Assembly: GCF_000369045.1 (NCBI RefSeq)
Contig: NZ_KB849786.1
Coordinates: forward strand, 1,090,383 to 1,154,382
DNA: 64,000 bases
Direction: 5' to 3'
Origin: Acinetobacter pittii ATCC 19004 = CIP 70.29
Lineage (GTDB): Bacteria > Pseudomonadota > Gammaproteobacteria > Pseudomonadales > Moraxellaceae
Made by a program: the position numbers and the translations under genes. Positions 8,162 through 17,336 of the stretch are shown in pieces. Within the stretch, counting starts at the first letter, position 1, and every line of letters starts with the position of its first letter. Below the pieces are notes generated by a model. It searched no databases. It saw only the letters and a program-made list of their open reading frames with translations, and was not told the origin of the DNA.

Positions 8162-9499
8162 TTATCCAATTTGAATATTGGCTTGAGGATGTTTGAGTCG
8201 ACTCTTTTTCGGAGTAGCGATTAAATAGGCGAGTGTTAAAGGTCCAAGCCTTCCAGCAAACATGAGTAGGCTTAAAATGAATAAACTACCGTTATGTAAA
8301 TCTGGTGTGATTCCACGAGAGAGACCCACTGTACATGCCGCTGAAACAACCTCAAAAAGCAAGTTCATAAAATCTGCTTTAGGTTCTAAGAGCAAAAGAG
8401 TAAAGAAGCCTATAAAAATCAGTATGCTCGTAATAGCAGTCACTGCTAATGCTTTATAGGTCGTTTCGTGAGATACAGAGTGGTTAAATATTCTAATTTC
8501 ATCTGTACGGCGTAAAAATGAAATTACACTAAGTACTAAAATGACAAAGGTTCCAACTTTGATTCCACCCGCTGTACTCAGTGAGCCACCACCAATAAAC
8601 ATCAATAACATCATGAGTAAGGAGCTACTATTGGTCATTGCACCTGTATCAATGGTATTAAAACCAGAGGAACGAGGGACTGTTGCTTGAAACCAAGCGT
8701 TTAAGGCTTGTTCACCTGAGTTTAATGTCCCTAAAGTCGCGGGATTTTGAGCTTCTAAGGCCCATATTAAAATAAACGCAACGAGGTTGATAATTGCAAT
8801 AGTGGTAAGAATAAGCTTGCTATTGGGTGTTAGTTTTTTCCATTTTTTGTTTTGTTTAATATCCATGAGTACTAAAAAACCAAGACCACCTAAAGTGTAA
8901 AGGATGCTAATGGTTATACAAATAATATAGTTACTTTGGAAATTCATTAAACTATTGGAAAATAATGAAAAACCAGCATTATTGAATGAGGAAATGCTAT
9001 AAAAAACTGCATAATATAAACCACGTGCAAACCCGTATGTTGGTGTAAAAGCAGTCGTGAGGATAATTGTACCAATCAGCTCAAAAATAAGAGTATAGGT
9101 GACAACGCCTTTAGCAACAAAAGTAACTTTAGATAGGCTCGTTTGCCCGAGACTATCTTGAGCCATCATTTGCTGTTTAAGACCAACTTTTGGTGACAAA
9201 CTTAATGCTGCCAATATCGCAAAAGTCATAAATCCCAAACCGCCAGACTGGATCAGCAATAAAATAATAGTTTGCCCAAAGAGGGTAAAAGACTCATGAA
9301 TATTTAAAACGGATAGACCGGTAATGGTAACTGCTGAGGTGGCTGTAAAAAGCGCATCCATCCAACTGACATTGCCTGTATTCGCAAATGGCAATTTAAG
9401 CAATAAAGTGCCAAAAGTAATAAAGCCTAAAAACCCTAGCGCTAAAAGAGAAGGAGGGCTTAAATTTAACGTTTTATGAGGCTTGGGATATATGGACAT
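8162..9499 (-). CDS. ktrB: TrkH/KtrB-family potassium uptake membrane subunit
   Basis: A 445-residue membrane protein of the superfamily of K+ transporters (SKT), importing K+ (often Na+-coupled in Ktr systems). It has many hydrophobic helices and pore-loop signatures: TSAVTITGLSVLN near residue 55, SSFNNAGFSLF near 170, ATVPRSSGFNTID near 270 and SAACTVGLSRGITPDL near 390. Each pore loop ends in the conserved Gly that lines the selectivity filter. The length matches KtrB rather than the longer TrkH. It is 18 bases downstream of the regulatory subunit gene, so the pair forms a KtrAB operon. Its stop lies next to the pldA terminator. Confidence 0.92.
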   Translation of the reverse strand: MSIYPKPHKTLNLSPPSLLALGFLGFITFGTLLLKLPFANTGNVSWMDALFTATSAVTITGLSVLNIHESFTLFGQTIILLLIQSGGLGFMTFAILAALSLSPKVGLKQQMMAQDSLGQTSLSKVTFVAKGVVTYTLIFELIGTIILTTAFTPTYGFARGLYYAVFYSISSFNNAGFSLFSNSLMNFQSNYIICITISILYTLGGLGFLVLMDIKQNKKWKKLTPNSKLILTTIAIINLVAFILIWALEAQNPATLGTLNSGEQALNAWFQATVPRSSGFNTIDTGAMTNSSSLLMMLLMFIGGGSLSTAGGIKVGTFVILVLSVISFLRRTDEIRIFNHSVSHETTYKALAVTAITSILIFIGFFTLLLLEPKADFMNLLFEVVSAACTVGLSRGITPDLHNGSLFILSLLMFAGRLGPLTLAYLIATPKKSRLKHPQANIQIG

Positions 9500-9517
9500 A
9501 TTCTAGAGTTCGTTTTC

Positions 9518-10168
9518 TTATAAGAAGCAATTAGAAAGTTTCTTTAACTGTGATAAATGACCTTCTAAAATAAGAATATCATGTGTTTGCAAAGTGAAAT
9601 TTTCTTCAGTCTCAAACAAAATTTGTTGCTGTCTTTTCACGAGCAATGTTTTGACTTGAGGAGCTTGCTGCATAATGCCATATAAATTGATGCCATTAAG
9701 CTTATCTGGGATCTCAATTTTGATAATGTAATGATCATCTTCTAAAGACATATAGCGACTTACCATTGGGTAATTCAGGGCTTGAGCAACTCTTACTCCC
9801 ATATCTTCTTCAGGATGAATAATCTTATTGATATTAAGGTGTGACAAAATGGTGTGATGAGCTTTGGTTTTTGCCTTTACCCAAATTTTATCAATGCCGA
9901 GATTTTTTAAGTTCAGCACACACAAAATACTGGCTTCAATATCTTCACCAATTGCAACAACGACCGCATCACAGTTCTGAATGTTTAATTCATCAAGCAC
10001 ATGTTCGTCAGTAGCGTCAGCAATGACGGCATGAGTTAAAACGTCAGCAAGATTTTCGACATTCTTTTTTACCGTATCAATGCCAATAACATCATGATTT
10101 AATTTTGTGAGTTCTTGAGCTACCGTTGCTCCAAAACTACCTAAGCCAATGACTGCGAACTGTGCCAT
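9518..10168 (-). CDS. ktrA: KtrA/TrkA-N regulatory subunit of potassium uptake
   Basis: A 216-residue cytosolic RCK protein: an N-terminal Rossmann domain with FAVIGLGSFGATVAQEL (GxGxxG near residue 7) and an acidic residue at the end of strand 2 (VIGID) that binds the nucleotide ribose. A C-terminal TrkA-C-like domain (residues ~140-216) follows. KtrA forms an octameric ring on KtrB dimers and gates K+ uptake in response to ATP/ADP or NAD(H). It is the first gene of a two-gene operon with ktrB. A start at 10168 (MAQFAVIG) fits the family. Confidence 0.92.
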   Translation of the reverse strand: MAQFAVIGLGSFGATVAQELTKLNHDVIGIDTVKKNVENLADVLTHAVIADATDEHVLDELNIQNCDAVVVAIGEDIEASILCVLNLKNLGIDKIWVKAKTKAHHTILSHLNINKIIHPEEDMGVRVAQALNYPMVSRYMSLEDDHYIIKIEIPDKLNGINLYGIMQQAPQVKTLLVKRQQQILFETEENFTLQTHDILILEGHLSQLKKLSNCFL

Positions 10169-10272
10169 GTTGGTCCTTTTTTCCGAGTTAGATCATTATT
10201 TTTAAGGATATTTTCTTTAAGATAAAGAGATGCAATGTAAAGATGATAGAAATATAAAAAGATTGTATAAAA

Positions 10273-10294
10273 AAGCCGACAACTTTGTCGGCTT
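10273..10294 (-). terminator. Intrinsic terminator after ilvA
   Basis: On the minus strand, AAGCCGAC and GTCGGCTT form an eight-base stem with a 6-base loop followed by TTTTTTAT. It lies about 20 bases beyond the ilvA stop. Confidence 0.88.
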
Positions 10295-10312
10295 CTTCAT
10301 CAAAATTAAAGA

Positions 10313-11854
10313 TTATTTTAAGAAGCGTTTATAGCCGACGTTATCAGTAATTTCTGCATACGGATAATTAATCTGCTCGAGAGTCTCAATCAATCCATCA
10401 GGGTTTTGTTTAGCATCTGTTGCTTGTAAGCCAACTAGTACACGACCTTCAGCAGCGCCGTGGTTACGGTAATGGAAGAGGGTAATGTTGTGGGTTGGAC
10501 CTAAACGAGTTAAGAAGGTTAAGAGCGCACCCGGACGTTCAGGGAATTCAACACGGAACAATCTTTCATCATCTAGGTTTGCGTGACCACCAATTAAATA
10601 ACGAATATGTAATTTGGCAACCTCATCGTCAGAGAGATCATCAACTACATAATTTTGCTGTTTTAATTGTTCCAAAATTTCATGGCGCTCTGCATCTCCA
10701 CCTTTTAAACTAATACCGACGAATACTTGCGCTTCGTCTGTATTGTTTGCGCGGTAGTTAAACTCAGTGATATTACGACCTTGTAAAGCACGGCAGAAGC
10801 CTAAGAATGCGCCTTTTTCTTCAGATAAGGTAACCGCATAAATCGCTTCGCGTTGCTCACCTAACTCCGTACGCTCAGCAATATAACGTAAGCGATCAAA
10901 ATTCATATTGGCGCCGCACACAATCGACACCATATTTTTATTACTGATTTTATGTTCGTGAATATATTTTTTGATACCCGCTAATGCCATTGCTCCAGAA
11001 GGTTCAACAATGCTGCGGTTTTCATCAAATGTGTCTTTAATTGCTGCACAGATTTCATCTGTATTTACAGTGACAATATCAGGGTCAACAATCGGGCCTG
11101 AGTTATCAGATTTGCGCAAACGAATAATATCAAATGGTAAAGCACCAATTTGGGCAACAGCTGTACCATCTGCAAATAGGCCTACATGTGGCAAAATTAC
11201 ACGTTCATTTGCTTCTAAAGCTGCTTTTAAACAAGCTGACTCTTCATATTCAACGCCAATAACTTTTACGTGCGGTGCAACTTCTCCAAGGTAAGCTGCT
11301 ACGCCTGAAATAAGACCACCACCACCTACGGCAACAAACACGTACTCTACATCACGCCATTGACGTAATATTTCATTGGCAATAGTGCCTTGACCTGCAA
11401 TGACAAGTTCGTCGTCATAGGGTGGAATAAATACAAGACCTTCAACTTCTGCACGTTGTTGAGCATATTTATTTGCAATATCAAAGCTATCGCCATGTAA
11501 TACGACTTGACCACCTAAGCGTTTAACAGCCTGAACTTTAATGTCAGGTGTTGTGCTTGGCATAACAATAATAGCGGGAATTCCTAATCTTTGTCCTGAC
11601 AAAGCTACGCCTTGAGCATGGTTACCAGCAGAGGCGCAAATTACTCCGCGTTCAAGTTGTTCTTTTGGTAATTGACTAATACGGTTATAGGCACCGCGTA
11701 ATTTAAAAGAAAAAACGGGTTGTAAATCTTCACGCTTAAAACGAATTGTATTGTTTAATTTTTGACTAATTCGTGGAGCTGCTTCGAGAGGTGTTTCAAT
11801 TGCAACATCATAAACCGTTGCTTGTAAAATTTGTCGTACCACACGAGACAGCAT
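10313..11854 (-). CDS. ilvA: Threonine ammonia-lyase, biosynthetic
   Basis: Threonine deaminase, the PLP enzyme that makes 2-oxobutanoate from threonine, the first step of isoleucine synthesis. The 513-residue length is that of the allosteric biosynthetic form. The PLP Lys lies in FSFKLRGAYNR (near residue 60), and the phosphate-binding loop VAVGGGGLISG is near 185. Two C-terminal ACT-like domains (about 330-410 and 425-513) bind isoleucine and valine. The ATG at 11854 has AGGGAAG at suitable distance; the ATG six bases earlier lies right on that site. It is divergent from rpiA and has its own terminator. Confidence 0.95.
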   Translation of the reverse strand: MLSRVVRQILQATVYDVAIETPLEAAPRISQKLNNTIRFKREDLQPVFSFKLRGAYNRISQLPKEQLERGVICASAGNHAQGVALSGQRLGIPAIIVMPSTTPDIKVQAVKRLGGQVVLHGDSFDIANKYAQQRAEVEGLVFIPPYDDELVIAGQGTIANEILRQWRDVEYVFVAVGGGGLISGVAAYLGEVAPHVKVIGVEYEESACLKAALEANERVILPHVGLFADGTAVAQIGALPFDIIRLRKSDNSGPIVDPDIVTVNTDEICAAIKDTFDENRSIVEPSGAMALAGIKKYIHEHKISNKNMVSIVCGANMNFDRLRYIAERTELGEQREAIYAVTLSEEKGAFLGFCRALQGRNITEFNYRANNTDEAQVFVGISLKGGDAERHEILEQLKQQNYVVDDLSDDEVAKLHIRYLIGGHANLDDERLFRVEFPERPGALLTFLTRLGPTHNITLFHYRNHGAAEGRVLVGLQATDAKQNPDGLIETLEQINYPYAEITDNVGYKRFLK

Positions 11855-11911
11855 GTTCATCTTCCCTATAACAGTTTAAAATAGGAAATTATTGTAGCAA
11901 ACCCTTGTGCA

Positions 11912-11936
11912 TTTGCGCCGTTTATTGGCGCATAAA
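11912..11936. promoter_or_regulatory. Small inverted repeat between ilvA and rpiA
   Basis: TGCGCC (11914-11919) and GGCGCA (11927-11932) form a 6-base stem around a GTTTATT loop in the 107-base divergent gap. It could be an operator or a short hairpin in the rpiA leader. No regulator can be named. Confidence 0.3.
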
Positions 11937-11961
11937 TGTCAAAAAATAGTTGAGTGATGTA

Positions 11962-12633
11962 ATGAGCCTATATGCAACCCAAGATGAAAAGAAACAAGCT
12001 GCTGCGAAAGCTGCTTTAAAACACTTACCCAAAGGTGGCATTTTGGGTGTTGGGACTGGAAGTACCGTAAATTTTCTAATTGATTTACTCCCTGAGTTAC
12101 AATTAGAAGCAGCTGTGGCAAGTTCTCAAGCAACTGCTGATCGTCTTAAAAAACTTGGTATTGAAGTGGTTGATATGAACCATGTAGGTAGCCTAGATGC
12201 TTATGTTGATGGTGCAGACGAGATCGACCGTCATATGCATATGATTAAAGGTGGCGGTGCTGCATTAACACGTGAGAAAATTGTTGCATCAATCGCTAAG
12301 AAATTTGTATGTATTGTTGATGATTCAAAATGGGTTGATCAACTTGGACGTGATTTTCCACTTCCAGTAGAAGTTATTCCAATGGCGCGTTCGGCTGTAG
12401 CTCGTAAATTGGTAAGTTTAGGTGGTGACCCAGTTTATCGTGAGGGTGTAGTTACAGATAACGGTAATGTTATTTTGGATGTTTTCAATCTTAATATTTT
12501 AAATGCTATTGAACTGGAAAAAACAATTAACAATATTCCTGGTGTGGTAACTAACGGTATCTTCGCCTTAAATCCTGCAACGATTGCAATTGTTGCAACG
12601 AATAATGGTATTGAAGAGCGTACAGCACAGTAA
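11962..12633 (+). CDS. rpiA: Ribose-5-phosphate isomerase A
   Basis: Interconverts ribose-5-phosphate and ribulose-5-phosphate in the pentose phosphate pathway; cytoplasmic. The 223-residue length is typical. Signatures seen are [16 protein letters not shown] (substrate phosphate loop), [11 protein letters not shown] (catalytic Asp/Glu region) and [14 protein letters not shown] with the catalytic Lys. The ATG at 11962 ([11 protein letters not shown]) aligns with the family N-terminus and is preferred to a TTG four codons upstream, although its ribosome-binding site is weak. Its stop overlaps the ATG of the next gene by one base (TAATG). Confidence 0.95.
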   Translation: MSLYATQDEKKQAAAKAALKHLPKGGILGVGTGSTVNFLIDLLPELQLEAAVASSQATADRLKKLGIEVVDMNHVGSLDAYVDGADEIDRHMHMIKGGGAALTREKIVASIAKKFVCIVDDSKWVDQLGRDFPLPVEVIPMARSAVARKLVSLGGDPVYREGVVTDNGNVILDVFNLNILNAIELEKTINNIPGVVTNGIFALNPATIAIVATNNGIEERTAQ

Positions 12634-13313
12634 TGTCTGCAAAAATGCCAGAGATTAAAATCGTTCGACACGTAAGAGCACGAAAATTGCGCTTACGTGT
12701 TGAGCCTGCTTCAATCCGTCTTACGGTTCCTTTATTTTGTAGTAAAAAACAAATTCAGCATTTTTTAGCACAATCTGAACAATGGTTAACCGAGACATGG
12801 AATAAGCAACAAAACGTCCAATCGGCATCCATTGAAATTCCTTCGGAAATTTATTTCTTTAATAAAGAACAGCCATTTCAAGTCGTTGTTCAAAAGCAGC
12901 ATCGTGTTTTTCAATTCGACTGGGAAAACAATTCTTTATTTATTAAAGACACACAGCCATATTTGGCATTGCAAAACGCAGTTATTGCTTATGCGAAACA
13001 AGAATTACCAGAGCTTTTGAAAGAATTAAGTGAGCACACTCATTTGGCTTATAGGGAGTGTACAATTCGTCGCCCGAAAACTCGATGGGGAAGTTGTAGT
13101 AGTCAGCATAATATTATGCTACATGCAGGACTGGTGCTTATGTCACATGAAATTGCTCGCTATGTGGCTATTCATGAGTTGGCGCATACTAAACATTTTG
13201 ACCATAGTCCTGCATTTTGGGCAGAAGTTGAAAAATACGATCCATATTTTCAAAAACACCGCAGACAACTTAAATCAAATCCATTGCCTGCATGGTGGTA
13301 TGTTTCAGCTTAA
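12633..13313 (+). CDS. YgjP-type (M48-like) metal-dependent hydrolase
   Basis: A 226-residue member of the YgjP/DUF45 group of predicted zinc peptidases. The N-terminal half is a beta-rich domain (IKIVRHVRARKLRLRVEP). The C-terminal half has RRPKTRWGSCSSQHNIMLH and then HELAHTKHFDHSPAFW, with the HExxH zinc motif and a downstream His, as in SprT-like enzymes. The substrate is unknown. It is translationally coupled to rpiA (one-base overlap), an arrangement whose logic is unclear. Its stop codon overlaps the stop of the convergent lipoprotein gene. Confidence 0.85.
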   Translation: MSAKMPEIKIVRHVRARKLRLRVEPASIRLTVPLFCSKKQIQHFLAQSEQWLTETWNKQQNVQSASIEIPSEIYFFNKEQPFQVVVQKQHRVFQFDWENNSLFIKDTQPYLALQNAVIAYAKQELPELLKELSEHTHLAYRECTIRRPKTRWGSCSSQHNIMLHAGLVLMSHEIARYVAIHELAHTKHFDHSPAFWAEVEKYDPYFQKHRRQLKSNPLPAWWYVSA

Positions 13314-14830
13314 CTAAAGGTACATTCTAGTTGAGGCGTTTGTAAGCTATCGGGTGCTTTCCGGCTATCTAAACCTGCTTTAGCACTAATAATTTTATTT
13401 GCTTTAATAGATAATTGGATAAAGTTGTATTGTTGCGTCGTGTTATTTGGTTCGGCTGAACTTGAATTGAGTAAATAACTTGAACTAGCAGCATCTGTTT
13501 GCAATAAATTATCGGTACTATCAGCACTTAAAGCAGCACGATAAATTTGTGAACCTTTACTTAAGTCGATTTGACCGTTCGCGCGAAAATTAAGCTGACA
13601 TCCAGTTGAGGTGTCTTCATAGTGACCCACTAAATAGTCTGTAGCTGGTAGGTTTGGATCTGATAGATTGATGCTGGTTAAGCCTTGTTTGCATGGATAG
13701 GTTGATCCATTACAAATCGCTGTGGTAGTAAATCCAACAGCTCTACGATAATCTCCAGCACCGTCAATGCGAATGAATGTTGTTGAATTTACAGTAGGAA
13801 CAATTCCTGAGTACTGTTTATTTTTTAAAAGATCATATCCTATTTGGTCAAGACGAGGTTGGTCTTGCAAAACTGCTAGTTGTAAGGTGGCTGCTCGTAG
13901 ATTGGTAGCAAAATAATCACGTGTCGCCTTTTGATTGGTTGCAATATCTAACAGGGTGTTTTTGATTGGATCAATATTATCTGGAGCAGGTGTGAAAATA
14001 GGAGTGAAGGATGTTTGATCCCCATGAAGTTTTTTCCCATCCAAAAAGCCATCTTTTAAATCAGTTGTTAAACTTTTAACAAGTTCTTGGTAGGTATTTG
14101 CTCCGCCATGAATGGTTGACCAATATTGTAAGTAACCAAAGCTAAGATAACTATCTACATATGTACTAGGTTTAGTAGTTGAGTATCGCAACAAAGTTAA
14201 ATTCAGAAGGGAATTAGCTGGACTTAAACTTGGAATGTCACCATCTTTAAACGCATTCATTAACGATTTGTAGACATCTTGAGAAGCTAAATCTACATGT
14301 AATTGCTCAATACGGGTTGGGTCAATCGTTTCTTGAGGGAGTTGTCCCGAACGTATGGCAGCTCGTTGATAAACTGCTTCACTGCTTGGGCTAATGAATT
14401 GGATTCTGCCACTTACACTGTTTGGTGTAATAAATGCATGATAAATACCTGACAAGGTTTGGTATTGTGGAGTAATGGGGTCAAACACTTGAGATGAGCT
14501 TTGAGTTGTAATTTCTACGCGATATAAACGATTCAATTTTGCAGTAGGAATTTTGACATTAAAGCTATTTAAACTCGCAATTGGAGTATCCACTAGAACA
14601 GCGTTGTTGGTGTTGTCATATACTTTAAGCTGGATATTACGCATTTCTACAGGGGTTTTTAAAGTGACCTCAGTTGTTGCTTCAGGTGTAGGGTCAACGG
14701 GCGTTGGTGTAGTGGGTGAACTGCCTCCACTACTACCTCCACCTCCGCAACCAGTAAGGGCTACACTTAAAATGAATGTGCTCAAGCCAAGGTATGTGCG
14801 TAATTTTGTTTCTTTTGATTGTTGAAGCAT
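13310..14830 (-). CDS. Putative secreted lipoprotein of unknown function
   Basis: A 506-residue protein with an N-terminal signal and lipobox (LSVALTGC), then a Gly/Ser/Pro/Thr linker (GGGGSSGGSSPTTPTPVDPTPE). After this comes a beta-rich Ig-like stretch (EVTLKTPVEMRNIQLKVYD). The remainder contains a Cys pair near CNGSTYPCKQG and a C-terminal CTFS. No catalytic motif is recognised. The lipobox and linker predict an outer-membrane-anchored surface or periplasmic protein. It is convergent with the metallopeptidase gene, sharing four bases including both stop codons. The start at 14830 is preceded by GGAGAG. It looks like an Acinetobacter-restricted hypothetical. Confidence 0.75.
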   Translation of the reverse strand: MLQQSKETKLRTYLGLSTFILSVALTGCGGGGSSGGSSPTTPTPVDPTPEATTEVTLKTPVEMRNIQLKVYDNTNNAVLVDTPIASLNSFNVKIPTAKLNRLYRVEITTQSSSQVFDPITPQYQTLSGIYHAFITPNSVSGRIQFISPSSEAVYQRAAIRSGQLPQETIDPTRIEQLHVDLASQDVYKSLMNAFKDGDIPSLSPANSLLNLTLLRYSTTKPSTYVDSYLSFGYLQYWSTIHGGANTYQELVKSLTTDLKDGFLDGKKLHGDQTSFTPIFTPAPDNIDPIKNTLLDIATNQKATRDYFATNLRAATLQLAVLQDQPRLDQIGYDLLKNKQYSGIVPTVNSTTFIRIDGAGDYRRAVGFTTTAICNGSTYPCKQGLTSINLSDPNLPATDYLVGHYEDTSTGCQLNFRANGQIDLSKGSQIYRAALSADSTDNLLQTDAASSSYLLNSSSAEPNNTTQQYNFIQLSIKANKIISAKAGLDSRKAPDSLQTPQLECTFS

Positions 14831-15020
14831 CCTAGCTCTCCAAAAATTAATCTGGTATTTATTTGCTGATATTTATGTGGTTATGACAGTCCAGTAAGTG
14901 TTATCTGATTGTCGCTAAAATTAAAAAAATTAAAATTACCAAGCATGAAATGGTTTTGTAAGCTTGGACATCCTGTCATACTACTGCCCAAGTATAGATT
15001 CAAAAATTGAGGTAATGCAC

Positions 15021-16070
15021 GTGATTTCTGTCGGAATTGTTGGTGGAACAGGTTATACAGGCGTTGAACTATTACGTATTTTATTACGACATCCTAAAGC
15101 GCAGGTTCGAGTTCTTACTTCACGTACAGAAGCGGGCAAACCAGTTGCAGATATGTTCCCTAATTTACGTGGACATACAGATCTTCAATTTTCAGATTTA
15201 AACATTGATGCATTAAAAGAGTGTGATGTTGTATTTTTTGCAACGCCACATGGTGTTGCCATGCAACATGCCAAAGATTTAATTGCAGCTGGAACTAAAG
15301 TTATTGATTTAGCAGCAGACTTTCGCTTACAAGATCTTGAACAATTTGAAAAATGGTATGGTATGGAGCATGCTTGCCCAGATGTACTAAAAGATTCTGT
15401 ATATGGTCTAACTGAGTTAAACCGCGAAAAAATTAAACAAGCTCAAGTTATTGGTAACCCTGGTTGCTATCCGACGACTGTTCAATTAGGTTTAGCGCCA
15501 CTATTAAAATCAGCACAAGCACTCATTGAAACCAAAAATATTATTATTGATGCGAAGTCTGGTGTTTCGGGTGCTGGCCGTAAAGCAAGCTTGGGCATGA
15601 TTTATAGTGAAAACGCTGATAACTTTAAAGCATATGGTGTTGCAGGTCATCGTCACCATCCAGAAATTGTAGAAGCCTTAGAAAATATTGCAGGACAAAA
15701 GGGCGGGTTTGATGGACTCTTATTTGTTCCTCATCTAGTACCTATGATTCGCGGTATGCTGAGTACAATTTATGTAGATTTGACAGAAGCTGGTAAGCAG
15801 ACAGACTTACAAGCTTTGTATGAAAACTTCTATGCTAATGAAAAATTCGTAGATGTTATGCCTGCAAATAGTTCACCTGAAACACGTAGTGTACGCGGTG
15901 CGAATGAACTTCGTATTGCATTATATAAACCACAACCAAATAAACTGATTATTTTGGCGGCTCAAGATAACCTTGTAAAAGGTGCATCTGGTCAGGCTGT
16001 ACAAAATATGAACCTTATGTTTGGCTTTAATGAAGATGAAGGCTTACAAGGGATTGGTTTATTACCATAA
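15021..16070 (+). CDS. argC: N-acetyl-gamma-glutamyl-phosphate reductase
   Basis: Catalyses the NADPH-dependent reduction of N-acetylglutamyl-phosphate in arginine synthesis. The 349-residue reading begins at a GTG at 15021 ([20 protein letters not shown]), which has GAGG eight bases upstream and starts directly with the Rossmann strand. In-frame starts at 15015 and 14964 are less suitable. The catalytic Cys is in [10 protein letters not shown] (near residue 151), and the catalytic His region is [11 protein letters not shown]. Type-1 ArgC length and motifs are intact. It is monocistronic or reads into the next gene through a strong hairpin. Confidence 0.94.
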   Translation: MISVGIVGGTGYTGVELLRILLRHPKAQVRVLTSRTEAGKPVADMFPNLRGHTDLQFSDLNIDALKECDVVFFATPHGVAMQHAKDLIAAGTKVIDLAADFRLQDLEQFEKWYGMEHACPDVLKDSVYGLTELNREKIKQAQVIGNPGCYPTTVQLGLAPLLKSAQALIETKNIIIDAKSGVSGAGRKASLGMIYSENADNFKAYGVAGHRHHPEIVEALENIAGQKGGFDGLLFVPHLVPMIRGMLSTIYVDLTEAGKQTDLQALYENFYANEKFVDVMPANSSPETRSVRGANELRIALYKPQPNKLIILAAQDNLVKGASGQAVQNMNLMFGFNEDEGLQGIGLLP

Positions 16071-16088
16071 AAAACTCTTTTTTGCTTC

Positions 16089-16120
16089 ACACACATTTAA
16101 ATTTCGATTTAAATGTGTGT
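16089..16120 (+). other. Perfect 14-bp hairpin with TTCG loop
   Basis: ACACACATTTAAAT (16089-16102) and its exact complement (16107-16120) flank a TTCG loop, in the gap after argC. No oligo-T run follows (the next bases are CTTGACTCTG), so it is not a standard terminator. It may cap or protect the argC mRNA 3' end, or structure the leader of the next gene. Confidence 0.8.
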
Positions 16121-16151
16121 CTTGACTCTGATCTTGAACACTGAGATGACG

Positions 16152-16904
16152 ATGCAAAACTCTGGACAGACGACTTCAGCAGAAAGTTCGTTGCAAAAGA
16201 AAAAATTTTTAAACACCAATAAGCCTTTGTTTATTGGTGCTGCTATTTTAATGAGTGGTTGTTTTGCGCTCGGCTATACAATTGGGCACCGTCAAGGTTT
16301 AACTGTTGTTGGTTACGATGCAGATGCGGAGCAATTGGTTGAAGTGGTGCAAAAGCAAAAAACAGCCTTAGATGCAGTTAACAAAAGCCTTAATGCAGCG
16401 GTGCAAGAGCGTGATGTGGCTGTGACGAATGCAAATGATCTATTTGAAGCGCTTAATCAAGCGAACGCCGATAAGACTCAGCAAGAAGGTATGAGTAATA
16501 TCTACCGTGAGATTTTGAGACAGCGCGGTGGTTTGAGCTTAACAATCCAAAATCTGGCAATTAAGCCTTTACCTGAAAATGCTTATGAATATCAACTAGA
16601 TTTAGTTCAAGTAAGTCCAAGTAAGCGCCGTGCTTTAGGATCGGTTGAAATCAGATTGATCAAAGATACTGAGGTTTTAGTCGTACCACTTGAAGCGAAG
16701 AACTTTAACTTTACTGACTTTGAGCGCTTAACAGGTCGTTGGACAATGCCTAAAGGTTTCACGCCTCAATTTATTGAAGTGCGTTTAACTGGTGGCTCTG
16801 ATACACCGATTATTAAACGTTTTAGTTGGCAGCGTGGTAAACCTGTCGAAACATCTTCTGCTTTCGTGGCAGAAATTCCTCAAGCTGAAGCAAATTCACA
16901 ATAG
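16152..16904 (+). CDS. DUF6776-like single-pass membrane protein
   Basis: A protein of about 250 residues: a short basic cytoplasmic N-terminus, one transmembrane helix (PLFIGAAILMSGCFALGYTIG), a coiled-coil-like region (residues ~55-120, QKQKTALDAVNKSLNAAV) and a compact C-terminal beta-rich domain with LTGRWTMP and RFSWQRGKPV. This architecture matches the DUF6776 proteins of gammaproteobacteria, whose function is unknown. The start is uncertain: ATGs at 16146 and 16152 are both near a weak GAG. The further upstream ATG at 16113 lies in the stem of a perfect hairpin and is unlikely. It is nine bases from clpS and probably in the same transcript. Confidence 0.7.
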   Translation: MQNSGQTTSAESSLQKKKFLNTNKPLFIGAAILMSGCFALGYTIGHRQGLTVVGYDADAEQLVEVVQKQKTALDAVNKSLNAAVQERDVAVTNANDLFEALNQANADKTQQEGMSNIYREILRQRGGLSLTIQNLAIKPLPENAYEYQLDLVQVSPSKRRALGSVEIRLIKDTEVLVVPLEAKNFNFTDFERLTGRWTMPKGFTPQFIEVRLTGGSDTPIIKRFSWQRGKPVETSSAFVAEIPQAEANSQ

Positions 16905-16913
16905 TAACATCCT

Positions 16914-17327
16914 ATGCGAACAAATAAGCGTCAAACAAACTTAAAAGATATCAAGGCTTCTTTTCAGCAGTCTGGCTATGTCGATTGGCACTTCCACCCA
17001 CGCTTAAGTGATTCGCAAAACGAAGATCATGATGGAGAGGTTGTTGTACAAACAGCCCCTCCTGAACTCAAGCGTCCCCCATTATATGCAGTCGTATTAA
17101 TGAATGACGATTACACTCCAATGGACTTTGTAATTGAAATTTTACAACAATACTTTGCAATGAATCTTGACCAAGCAACTCAAGTAATGCTAACAGTACA
17201 CTATGAAGGTAAAGGTATTGCCGGAGTCTATCCAAGAGACATCGCGGAAACTAAGGCAAACCTTGTTAATAATTACGCTCGATCGCAAGGTCATCCATTA
17301 CTTTGCCAGATTGAGCCTAAAGCATAA
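16914..17327 (+). CDS. clpS: ATP-dependent Clp protease adaptor ClpS
   Basis: ClpS binds N-degron substrates (bulky N-terminal residues) and hands them to ClpA. The core domain (residues ~55-137) shows [23 protein letters not shown], where the Asn-Asp pair and Met line the N-degron pocket, and then [21 protein letters not shown]. The unstructured N-terminal arm is about 55 residues, longer than in E. coli ClpS, and polar. No strong ribosome-binding site precedes the ATG at 16914, and no alternative ATG exists before the core. It precedes clpA by nine bases, the classical pair. Confidence 0.93.
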   Translation: MRTNKRQTNLKDIKASFQQSGYVDWHFHPRLSDSQNEDHDGEVVVQTAPPELKRPPLYAVVLMNDDYTPMDFVIEILQQYFAMNLDQATQVMLTVHYEGKGIAGVYPRDIAETKANLVNNYARSQGHPLLCQIEPKA

Positions 17328-17336
17328 GGGGGTTAC

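Noticed and set aside
13030..13317. 95-residue plus-strand ORF inside the YgjP-type gene
   Set aside because: Out-of-frame shadow of a gene with clear HExxH motifs.
14964..15020. Upstream start for argC
   Set aside because: The TTG at 14964 and ATG at 15015 are badly placed relative to GAGG; the GTG at 15021 fits the site and the family N-terminus.
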